Assembly: GCA_017354895.1 (NCBI GenBank)
Contig: CP071498.1
Location: forward strand, 3,410,001-3,474,000
Origin: Podospora comata
Lineage: Eukaryota; Ascomycota; Sordariomycetes; Sordariales; Podosporaceae
DNA length: 64,000 nt
Direction of reading: 5' to 3'
Positions within the stretch are counted from its first letter, which is position 1. Each line of letters opens with the position of its first letter. Below, piece by piece: positions 54,902 through 64,000 of this stretch. Position numbers and translations under genes: made by a program. The notes beneath the pieces were generated by a model. It did no database searches. It saw nothing but the letters and a program-made list of their open reading frames with translations, and was not told the origin of the DNA.

Positions 54902-56735
54902 CTTGTATTATATATTGCGGAACTATCTATCTACACTAGCGAGTTCATCCGTATATATAGACCTACTGGTCTCCTGGATTATTAACTCTTGGCAATGATC
55001 CCACAGGTGAGGCTATTTCCCGTCCTGATTAGTTCTACTAACGATCGACTGTGCGTGTCGTACCCCGCATACGGTCCGTCCTGCCTGTTGGCTTAACTGT
55101 GAAACTATGGTAAAGTAAATAATTTCGCTAGTTTTAATTAGGTAATTAAGTTTATCCCCGATCTCGCTCGTTTAGCATCCGTTGTTTTCCGCTTTTAAGT
55201 GAAGTAAACGGGACCTAAGTAATAATAGCCCTTTAACTAATTAAAGGGAGTCGTTTGATCATTTCCGAACTTCGTAAAGTTCGGAGGAGTTATTAATGCT
55301 TATTATTATTCCTACCTTTTCGCTTTTTTTAATACTCAGGGCTTTTAAGTCCAGTTTGGACCCTAAGTTTTGCTCAATCTAGATACAACCTCTATTTAAA
55401 ATAGTGGGAAAATATATAAATAACTATAACACTATACCTAAAGTCCTCGTAAAGGCTTTAACTATATACTCTGCGTGACAGTACTAGCTCGTACGCTGCA
55501 CTTCTCATCTGATAAAGAAAAAACACTATGGACCCGCGAACTATATAATAAAAACCAGATCACCTTGATCAGAGGGCCAATATTAACCTGCACTGGTTTG
55601 GGGTGTGGCTATAGGCCTGAGGGTATGAGTAAGGAAGTGGGAATTCGGTGAGGTCAGGGATCATGTATATAAGCGGTCTGCTTCTGACATTCTATTTTAG
55701 AAAGATCATCGACTTTTATTTTCTTCGTATTTTGTGTCTTGCACGCGTGCAGGCAATTCCGGCCCTCTGATCAGGCCAATCCGGTGCTTATTATGTGGCC
55801 TGCGAGCCCATAGTGTCTTATCTTTGTCCTGCATGAAGTGCGGCCTGCGAGCGAGCCACTGTCACGCAGGTGTGTTCATTCAGGGACCTGTTGATGGTAT
55901 ATTTGTGGTTTTGTGGTTGTTTTTGTGTGTTTTCTCACTATTTCACTAGGCTTACCTGGTGAGCGTGGTGAGCCAGGGTGGATCACCTCCGCTCACCAAT
56001 GCGCCGTGGTGAGCCAGGTACGGAGGTACCTGGAGGATAAAGATTTATATATACGGAGGAACTGGCTGGTATAGATGAACAGTTCCGCAGTATGCAATTT
56101 AAGTTACAATTGTTGGTATCTAGACTGTTATGATCGAAACAAGCCATTTGTTGTACACTGTTTAGCTGTATCGAACTAGGATTGTTCAGAAGTGTCTTCA
56201 ACCAGTATCCCTTTCAGAGGTTCTGGATAGGGGTTCGTCACATTATTCGAAAAGTACAAGGTCTTCTAATGCGGAAATGCCTTCTTAATTCCGTAGCGGA
56301 ACAATTAATAGTAGAATATAAGTAAAGCGATTATACTTAGATATTATACGGCGGATAACGCGGTTAAAATAACTACAGTACTAGTTACTCTTACTAGATA
56401 CTCTAGCTTACCCCTAAAGTCTTTAGATTTTTTCTAACTCTTTGTTAATTAGCTGTTGGCGTAGATCGTAAAATAAGCGCTGTTAAGCTTAAAGCTTTTT
56501 ACGCATATTAGTCGGGGCAGCGTTAATCTAAATAAATAGATTATTAATTTACTTAATAAATTTAAATAAAAGCTTTACAGTATTTTAGTTTTTTGAAGTC
56601 TTTAGAAAGAAACAAAAATAAAATAGCTAAGATTTTACTTCGGCTCAAGGTTAAAGAAAGGTTAGCAGACTGGAGTGGAAGACGAGCCGGTCCTGAGCTC
56701 CGCCTGATTTAGTTTGGATAAAGCGGCGAGAAGTC
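54902..56735. other. 1.8 kb AT-rich block, decayed repeats
   Basis: Strongly AT-rich with TTAAT/TAATTA words, especially 55100-55480 and 56220-56650, as in transposon relics hit by repeat-induced point mutation. A GC-richer island (about 55950-56035) contains repeated GGTGAGCC motifs in both orientations (GGTGAGCG...CGCTCACC) and could be an element end. No coding frame supported. Confidence 0.6.
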
Positions 56736-57508
56736 ATGTGGCAAATTGTGAGCACATTCCGGTGTTGTTACATCACCAACAGCTCCCGTGAAACCTCCAA
56801 AGCAATACAGAAAGCAACCCGTTCTCTCAGCAAAGCCAGAAACCCTGCTCTTCTTCTTCAAGCAGCTGTCTGGCACGTTCTTGTTGACTCTCTTCTCCCA
56901 ACAAAGCCGCATCCTGTGGGAATGCTTTGGGGTGGGGAGCCCACTCACGAGTTCAAAGATCTAAGTAAGTCCCTATGTCCATCTTTGAGGTCTTGTTTTT
57001 TGTCTCAACAAGCCACTGACCTTCGAGTTCTGTAGCCTCGAAGGCAAGACTGCTATCAAACACGAATATAAATGCAAGCTTGAAGCAGCATTCCTCGCAG
57101 CTTCTTGTCCCCCTTTCGCCCAGCAGCCAAGAGGCTGTTTTCGCGGTTGTCCAACTGCGCAAAGAACTCGAAGCATTCTTACATCCTGCAACCTTTACCA
57201 GCGATGATAAGGAGCTTGAAACAATCTTCCGAGATGCCATCTCCCTCCAGGCCAGTCTCGCCCTCCAAATAGCCTGGTGGTACTGCGCCTATCCTGCCCA
57301 TGGTCATGGCCGCCCACCACACCACGGGATAACCTTTGACGACACCACCATGGCAGGACGCCACCGTACCGCCAAATCCCACGCAAACCGCGTCACGTTG
57401 ACCATCTCCCCCGCTCTGACAAAGCGAGGTGACTCCCGGGGCGATGACTTTAGCACGGAAAAAGTGGTTTGCCAGAGTGAAGTTATCCGCGGACACTCAA
57501 CTAGATAG
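56736..57508 (+). CDS. unrecognised protein or 5'-truncated gene, two exons
   Basis: Exon 56736-56964 (MWQIVSTFRCCYITN to GEPTHEFKDL) ends at GTAAGT. A 71 bp intron (branch CACTGAC, acceptor TGTAG) leads in phase to SKARLLSNTNINASLKQ and the stop at 57506-57508, giving 233 residues. The second exon reads well (VVQLRKELEAFLHPATF, FRDAISLQASLALQIAWWYC, GITFDDTTMAGRHRT). The beginning abuts AT-rich sequence, so the true 5' end may be missing. No family recognised. Confidence 0.5.
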
Positions 57509-58007
57509 TATATCCACAAGCATATCGCTTCTGCGTTCAAGTTGGGTGGTATCAGTCGGTTGGCCAAGTGGATGATGTCAGTGTTTCAGCCAAAGGGGCA
57601 ACGGGAACATAAGAGTGGCGAGGGTATTGTAAGGCGTTGGAGTACTGGGTTGATGGGTAGGAAGGGAACATCGAATGGGAAAAAAGAAGAGGAGGGGGAA
57701 GTGCAGTTGGTGAATACTTGAGTATTGAACCTATCATCCATTCAGTGGAAACAAAGATAGCAAGGCATCTACTTACCTACATTCGGTGAAATGCTGCTGT
57801 TTCTCCTAGCTTTAGAAACCCACATGACAACATCTCGTAGACTCGTCAGAAAGAATCCCATAAATGGCACTACCGTGACGTCTACCCGACAGCGACATTC
57901 TCGAGGAAGAATATGTGTATAAGGGAAACTCAACATCTTTGTGGCGCAGCCAGCTACCAGCAACTTGAGCTGACATTCCAACAACACACCATCACCAACA
58001 CACAAAA
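57509..58007. other. intergenic region
   Basis: End of the accessory compartment. No supported gene before the tRNA. Confidence 0.45.
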
Positions 58008-58081
58008 GCCCGTGTGGCGCAATTGGTTAGCGCGTCAGACTTTTAATCTGAATGTTGCGAGTTCGAGTCTCGCCATGGGCG
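58008..58081 (+). tRNA. tRNA-Lys (anticodon TTT)
   Basis: Acceptor GCCCGTG (58008-58014) pairs with CATGGGC (58074-58080), with discriminator G at 58081 as usual for tRNA-Lys. The anticodon stem is TCAGA/TCTGA around loop CTTTTAA, anticodon TTT. The T-arm contains GTTCGAGTC. No intron. A T-run is found downstream near 58150. Confidence 0.96.
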
Positions 58082-58579
58082 TTGTTGATGGAGATATTGT
58101 CTCCTCTTTTGCTGTCATCTTCTTTCTTTTGGCTTTGTTGATGGGTCATATCTTTTTTTTTTGGCTGTAATCATCTCTGGTGTTGCGTGACGAGGTTGGT
58201 GTCCAGTGGAGTGATGCAGGAACAAAACGCTGATGGCAATGGGCACAACCTCCAGAAAGCCATGCTGTGGAGTACATACAGTAGTAGGTACTCACTTATT
58301 GCTACAAGTGTATGGTACAACAGAAGAATGGCTAAATCCGCTACTAGCTATTTACATGGTCCCTATAACACGCGGGCGCGCCTGGTCCCATATATAAGCT
58401 TGTAGAGCCTCCATCCCAAGCATGGCTAAGGTAGAAGAAAAGCGTGCGCCCAAGCCAGAATCTAACCCGGCCTCTTCCATGATGCACATCACTCTGCCTT
58501 CTTCTTTCCTTTGTGCGTTGCCTTGCCTTGCCCGTTCGTGAGACCTTTGGGCAGTCAAGTTCCAACCCCATAACCACCC
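58082..58579. other. intergenic region
   Basis: No supported gene between the tRNA and the convergent PHD gene. Confidence 0.5.
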
Positions 58580-60236
58580 TTAAACCTTCATCCCATTCTC
58601 CAACACTTTCCTCCCGCGATCATCATATACTATCGAGCTGAATGCCTCAAAGTCTTCCCCTTCCGCATCCAAAAGCCCCCCTTCATCCAGCACATCAGCC
58701 CCAAGCCTAGCATACAGTCCCTTCCCCGGCTTCGGCCACAATAACGTCAGTGGATCTTCCTCGTCCTCCTCCTCCTGCTGCCCAGCCGTCCGATCCTGGC
58801 TACCTCTCGCACTCCCATTGGACTGGACCTTTCTCATAAAATTAATCTGTTGTCAACACCCTCGTTAGCAAGCTGAACATATCATCTCAAGGAGAGTAAA
58901 AGCAAAGAACCCTGACAAAGGAAAAAAAAGGATACCATACCCCTTGCCCAGTAGGATTAGCATTCGCCCTCGTAAACAAACCTTCTGTTGTACCTCCGGC
59001 AAACAGCCCCCTCGGCGCACCACTCGCGTCAACCCCCGTGTCCACCACCGGACTAGGGAAAATTGGCAAATCAGGATGAAGCTCCAAGCTCGTCATCAAC
59101 AAACCAACAAGCTCCTGTGCTGGCAAGGTAGACAAGTACGCTTTCTTCTGCTGGACGCTCTTCCCAGCCCAGCTCTCCTTCTTTGGCGGCCCCCTGGGAA
59201 CATGCTCTTGCTTCAGCTTCTTCGCATGACTGCCCTGTCTTTCCTTCTTGGCGGCACACTCCGAGCAGAACCAGTTCTTGCTCGTGTTCTTGATGATGTC
59301 ATCTGACACGAACGGGTCGTGACAGTACTGGTGCCAGCCCGCATCACACCCGTCGCAGAAAACAATCTGGTTGCTGCTTGGGGAGTGCATCCTGCTGCAC
59401 TTCTTGCAGAGAGCCTGCTCGGCGGTCCGCTTGCCGTAGTGGACTCGTTTCTTGGTGGCCGCTTCCATGGCTGCTGGGTTGTAGGCGTCGGGCTTCAGAA
59501 CCTGCCTACCGGATTTGGTCATGGTGGCGGTTGGGGTGCTGTCACCACCACCGCCGCCTGAGAAGGGGCCATTGCCGGTGCTGGCGGTGGTAGGGGTTTC
59601 TACTTCAGAATCCGAGTCGGAGATGCCGCTGTTATCTGCTGACTGGCCTTTGAGGCGCTGGCGATGTTTGTTACTATGGCCAGTGGCCCGACTGTTGGGT
59701 TTGCCTTTGGCTTTCTTGACTTTGCTATCGGAGGAGAGGACCTTTGGGGCAGTAGAGAACTTGTTAGGGGTATTCTTGGAGGAGCCGGTAAGGCCAGCGG
59801 TGACTTTACGGATGGCGCTCATGCCGGAGGTGCTCTTGTTGGATGGCGGGATAGCTAGTGAGGGCGCTGGCAATGGCACAGAGGGAGCTCTCATGGAGAG
59901 TGGTGCGGTGGCAGGCATTTGCATGGACATCTGGGATGATGTGTTCATGCTCATGACCAGTCTTCTCTTGACATCCTCATATGTGGCTGAGGGGATGCTC
60001 GCCGTGATAGACGGTGAGCGAGAGGCCTGCGAAAGGGCAGCTCCGAGATTACTAGGCTCTCCTTTCAGTCGCTTGAGAATCATCTGAGTAGCCGCTGAGA
60101 ACTGAGGGATGTATGCTGCCGAGGGACCGGTGCTGGGAGCACGCGGTGTCAACCCAATCGCCAGGGATGGAGTGGTCTTGGGGGCATCTTTCGGCGCATC
60201 GACAGTCCCTTCTTTTGGCTTCTCTGAACTAGACAT
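58580..60236 (-). CDS. PHD-finger protein
   Basis: Exons 60236-58941 and 58846-58580, separated by a 94 bp intron (branch GCTAACG), giving 520 residues. It is Ser/Pro/Thr-rich and disordered except for a PHD finger at about residues 276-330: LCKKCSRMHSPSSNQIVFCD, then GCDAGWHQYCHDPF and NWFCSECAAK, a complete Cys4-His-Cys3 zinc set. KKAYLSTLPAQELVGLLMTS after it is a helical segment often found with this domain in fungi. PHD fingers read histone H3 tails, so a nuclear chromatin role is likely. A palindromic CACGTG pair lies about 300 bp upstream. Confidence 0.9.
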
Positions 60237-60529
60237 GATGATGCCCTGTGGTAACACCTGTTTTGTTAGAGATTGGTCGAAAGAGTCGGGTTGCGACCTT
60301 AAGCCGAAGTAGCCCAGAAAACGAGTTGTGCATAAATAAAATCTAGAACTGAAGACAGATGCCTCCCTTGTATCGTCTGCAGTGTTGGAAGGTGTTCTTG
60401 TTGATATTCCGATTATTTCGTTGTGAAGGTGTCGGTTAGCAGAGTCGCAACAAGATGCTTGGAATAATTCACTGAATGGTCTGATGGTGGAAGTCGCGGT
60501 GCTGGAACTTGGTGGTCCGTTCTTCTGAG

Positions 60530-60548
60530 GCACGTGACTGTCACGTGC
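60530..60548. promoter_or_regulatory. palindromic pair of GTCACGTG-type sites
   Basis: GCACGTGACTGTCACGTGC is a perfect inverted repeat around one central base and contains two CACGTG cores in TCACGTG context. This is the preferred site of Cbf1-like bHLH factors. It lies 294 bp upstream of the PHD gene ATG and 124 bp past the CoA-transferase stop. Confidence 0.55.
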
Positions 60549-60671
60549 ATTACCCTAACCCGCGAGGCCATCATGAACTTTTACACGCCTCCTGATTTGA
60601 CAAGCCGGACATCACGGGTTGTTCAAAGAAATCTATGAGAAAACTATATGAACGGGTGGCTCATGTCGTCT

Positions 60672-62236
60672 CTATCTAACCACACCACTTTCTCGCAGTG
60701 CTTGGATTTGCTTGTCATCCATACCAAGATGCTCTCTCAAGATCTCATTGGTATTTTGTCCGAGAGTCGGTGGTGGTGTTCGTACTCTCGGCTTACTGTG
60801 GGAGTATTTGATCGGTGTGTTGACCAGCTTGATGGGACCGCAATCCCCATGTTCCACTTCCACCACCATATTCCTTGCCTGTGTATGCTCATGGGTCAAC
60901 GTAGTCAGGACATCATTGACAGCAGCATAAGGCATGCCCTTGCCCTCAAAGATATCAAGCCACTCCTGTGTTGTTTTTGTTACCGTGATTTTCTCAATCT
61001 CGGCTTCTAGCTCATTCCGGTATGCTACCCTGGAAGCATTGATCTTATACCTTTCATCTTCCTTCCACTCTGGACGACCAAGGCCATCGCAAAGAATTCC
61101 GAACAAACGATCATTTCCACCACCAAAGAGGATATCACCATCTTTTGTCTCAAAGGACTTGTAAGGGACAATAGAGGCTAGCAGAGATCAGAAGGAGATA
61201 CTACAATGGTTTGAACATGTAAAACTTACGATGAGCTGTGCCCCATCGGCCGGTATCCTTCTCCCCACTGATTAAGCTGCTGCTGGCAATATTTGCCAAA
61301 GTTGCAGTCTGACAGTCACTCAGTGCAGCGTCAATATGCTGGCCTTTTCCAGTTTTGGCTCGGGTGAGCAGTGCAGCCATAATGCTGTTGCTTGTGTACA
61401 GGCCTGTTGTCAGGTCTGTTACTGCAACACCAACCTTGACTGGAGGGCCGTCTCTGGCGCCAGTGATATGCATCAGACCAAATTCGGCTTCTACCATCAC
61501 ATCGTAGCCGGCACGCTTGGAGTAAGGCCCGTTTTGGCCATATCCTGTGATGGAGGCATAGATAAGAGCTGGGTTGATCTTGTGGATGGTTTCAAAGTCC
61601 AGTCCATACTTCTTAAGCGCTCCTGGTATGTAATTCTCGACGAGAATATCACACTTGGCAGCTAGCTTATGAAGGATTTCGATCCCGGCTGGGTCTTGAA
61701 ATGACAGGGCCAGGGACTTCTTGTTGCGGTTAACCTAAAGACAAATCAGCCTTCAATTCTCCTGAGCGGCATCCTGATCCAAAGACCTACCCCGAGAAAG
61801 TAGGCAGACTCCCCAGGCCCTTCAAGAGCTGAGCCAGACTTGTAGCTTGCATATGGAGGTCCCCAAGCCCTGGTGTCATCGCCTCTGACAGGATGCTCAA
61901 TTTTGATTACTTCTGCTCTCAACTGGTGTTAGTCCGGGTTTTCCAATTCGGAAGCGGGCAGTACTTACCCGAGGTCACCCAGGATTTGTGTACAGTAGGG
62001 CTACAAGAAACACATATGAATAAGTCTCATGCTTTGACGCCTTGAGCTTGGAGGAGTCTTACACCGGCGAGAACTCTGGTCATATCCAACACACGGTATC
62101 CCTCGAGTGGAAGAGTGACGTCTCCCGAAGCTGCCGAGCCGGAGAACGTTCGGAAGGCTCCCGGGCCGGGTCCGAAACGCCGGCCCGTTCCGCGGAGCTG
62201 CAGGAGAGCACGGGGGACGCCAAGTATGCGGCTCAT
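60672..62236 (-). CDS. class III CoA-transferase (CaiB/BaiF), probably mitochondrial
   Basis: Five exons, 62236-62063, 62000-61969, 61917-61791, 61734-61230 and 61177-60672, with introns of 51-62 bp in consistent phases, giving 447 residues. The N-terminal 35 residues ([20 protein letters not shown]) are Arg-rich without acids, like a mitochondrial presequence. Family motifs are [79 protein letters not shown] (with the Asp nucleophile region), and GGGNDRLFG. They transfer CoA between carboxylic acids; a succinyl-CoA:glutarate type role fits the mitochondrial leader but is inferred. Confidence 0.92.
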
Positions 62237-62962
62237 TTTGAGAATTGAACAACTGAGGGATTCGATTTGGCGAGAAATGCAAACAAGACAACTTCCACAA
62301 TGTGTGGTCGATGGAAAGGTCCATAAGGACCATTATCCCTGGTGCTGGCAGCACTGGTGCCACTGGCGGGGCTGAAGATCCCCCGCAGCAAGCCGGAACT
62401 GCACTGAGCTCCGCAGCATCACGATCGTGAATGACAGTTGACCGAGGGTAAAGCCAGAACCTCGGTATTAGACTCATGAACTCTCCAAGACATGAGAGAG
62501 ACTCCATTTCATACCCAAAAAATCATGGTCTTAAAAGAGGGCAGCAGTGACATCTGCATAACACAGCAGGAACAAGGACATGGACTTGAAGCAAGGAAGC
62601 TGTGGGACGGTCCAAGTGGGGCGGTAATTCCTCGGCAAGCAACCCCACCATGGATCCCGTCAGGTCCCTAGTGACCCTCTGCGCTGCGTAACCATGAACG
62701 GGACTGTTGGGGCCCGCTAAAACACCAGGCCAACCCAGCAATTCAGTGACAGCTGTTCGCGCAGTAAACCAGTAAGTCCAACAGATGCGTGTTTATCATC
62801 CAATACCCCGTCGCTGTGATAACTAGCTGCCCAATCACGACAACCCTCGTCCCTGAGCCCCCCTTGCGCGCCCGACGCCTAGCTCCTGAAGTTCAACGCC
62901 CGAAACTGACATCTCGACTGGAACCGCTGCCTTACACGTCGAAGACCTTACGGTTCCCTTGC
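62237..62962. other. divergent promoter region
   Basis: Shared upstream region of the CoA-transferase (minus) and VPS9 gene (plus). No supported gene. Confidence 0.5.
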
Positions 62963-64000
62963 ATGTCTCCCCATAATCAAGGAGAGAGCTCCCATGCCCA
63001 AGATGACGGGATAGCCACAGGCGACCTGCCAACGGCCGGTCAAAGTGCTGATCAGGGCGCTGCATCGAATGAACCTCCAATCCCAGCCCCGGCAAGCGCT
63101 GCCGTGGAAGAGGACCTTCTAGACTTGGGTAATCAGGACTCTCAAGAAACTGGGGACGGCACGGTGGAATCATCGACTCTCAGGCAGGACAAGGGAAAGC
63201 AGTCGTCGTCTCTTGACGATTCGAATGACCTGATGTCATCTATCGCTACGCTAAAGCCGGCTACTTCGCCAACTACTACGACTGCCACCCAGTATCTCAC
63301 CATCGAATCCCGGACATACAAAGACCCTACCCCGCCGACGCCGGCCCCTTCTCAACCCCCTTCCCGAGCACCCTCGACGGCAGCAACTTCACGCTCAAGA
63401 CATGGATCTTCAGAACCATCACCTACTAGGTCTGATGTTGGTTACGACGAGAAACGATATACCAGCGAAGATGAACAAGAAAGCGGGTCAAGATCAGAAA
63501 TTCAGAGCATCATGGAACAGTTCAGCGAGGAAGGTGGGGGTCCAGGGGTAGAAGAGGTCATGAGTCCACGGCTGGAGATGGCATCGCCTCTTCTTGGAAG
63601 CCCAATGTCTCACCCACCACGGAAATCAAGCTTGGAGCCTCTCACTCCTAGTCTTGCTCAGCAGTTACAAGAAGGTATACAGGGGCTACGCATATCAGGG
63701 TCGTCACCGTCAGACACACGTGGGAAGGACAAGGAAGACTTTGGACCGCCTGTTCCGCCAAAGGACGATTCAATGTACCCCGCCAGTCCAGGGCGTTCAC
63801 AGGATGATCTTCGAGGCAACGTGGACTCGCCAATGTCGCCGAGTACTCTCCATCGCCCTCCACCCCCAGAGCCCGAACCTGAACCGACGTTGCCATTTGA
63901 TTTCCACCGATTCTTGGAACAGTTGCGCAATAAGAAAGCCGATCCTGTTGCCAGATATTTAAAGTCTTTCTTGTCCGAGTTTGGAAAACGGCAATGGATG
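62963..64000 (+). CDS. VPS9-type Rab5 exchange factor, 5' part (runs off the right edge)
   Basis: Open from ATG 62963 to the window end, 346 codons without a stop or needed intron. The first 310 residues are disordered, rich in Ser, Pro and acidic residues (DLLDLGNQDSQE, RHGSSEPSPTRSD, PPVPPKDDSMYPASP). The last 35 (LPFDFHRFLEQLRNKKADPV then ARYLKSFLSEFGKRQW) match the start of the helical bundle that leads into VPS9 domains of fungal Rab5 guanine-nucleotide exchange factors. The catalytic part lies beyond the window. The expected role is endosomal trafficking. Confidence 0.8.
   Translation, partial: MSPHNQGESSHAQDDGIATGDLPTAGQSADQGAASNEPPIPAPASAAVEEDLLDLGNQDSQETGDGTVESSTLRQDKGKQSSSLDDSNDLMSSIATLKPATSPTTTTATQYLTIESRTYKDPTPPTPAPSQPPSRAPSTAATSRSRHGSSEPSPTRSDVGYDEKRYTSEDEQESGSRSEIQSIMEQFSEEGGGPGVEEVMSPRLEMASPLLGSPMSHPPRKSSLEPLTPSLAQQLQEGIQGLRISGSSPSDTRGKDKEDFGPPVPPKDDSMYPASPGRSQDDLRGNVDSPMSPSTLHRPPPPEPEPEPTLPFDFHRFLEQLRNKKADPVARYLKSFLSEFGKRQWM

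Overview
The window looks like nuclear DNA of a filamentous ascomycete, most likely a Sordariomycete of the Sordariales type (inference). Genes are interrupted by short GT-AG introns of about 50-95 bp, often with CTAAC/CTGAC-like branch sites. Both spliced and unspliced tRNAs are present, and a single 5S rRNA gene sits alone. Gene content is typical of plant-biomass-degrading moulds: GH45 cellulase, WSC protein, secreted carboxylesterase, secreted amidase, NmrA-like reductase and SLATT, PHD and VPS9 proteins. Bacterial features such as Shine-Dalgarno sites or operons are absent.

Layout. Positions 1-35.6 kb are a normal gene-bearing arm. It holds a large disordered protein (2.0-4.5 kb), a spliced tRNA-Pro, mitochondrial thioredoxin, a WSC protein, a type-B carboxylesterase, an aprataxin/Hnt3 homologue, a charged coiled-coil protein, a GH45 endoglucanase with a broken frame and an NmrA-like protein. 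These are followed by a possible zinc-finger gene, a 3-hydroxyacyl-CoA dehydrogenase-like protein, a GFA protein, a fungal SLATT protein, a frame-broken acyl-CoA thioesterase and a tail-to-tail pair of paralogous small secreted proteins. An MFS transporter and a two-SH3 protein close the arm. Positions 57.5-64 kb are again conventional: tRNA-Lys, a PHD-finger protein, a class III CoA-transferase and the 5' part of a VPS9-type Rab5 exchange factor.

Between them, about 35.7-57.5 kb, lies an accessory compartment. It has long AT-rich gene-free stretches, inverted dispersed repeats and several decayed genes: the C-terminal part of an AAA+ ATPase, a membrane protein, a multi-exon protein of unknown function and a mutanase-type cysteine-rich tail. 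Its centrepiece is an NLR-type gene (hydrolase-like remnant, NB-ARC, then 12 nearly identical 42-residue TPR units). A secreted amidase, a small unknown gene, a dispersed 5S rRNA gene, an F-box gene and another unknown gene sit in the same compartment.

Most genes here are individual housekeeping or secreted functions, not one pathway. The items most worth a second look are the homogenised TPR array with its few variable residues, the repeated single-base breaks in C/G runs across four or five genes, which could be assembly error or real decay, and the gene-poor compartment itself. All gene models are read by eye from splice signals and protein-like frames; no database search was run.
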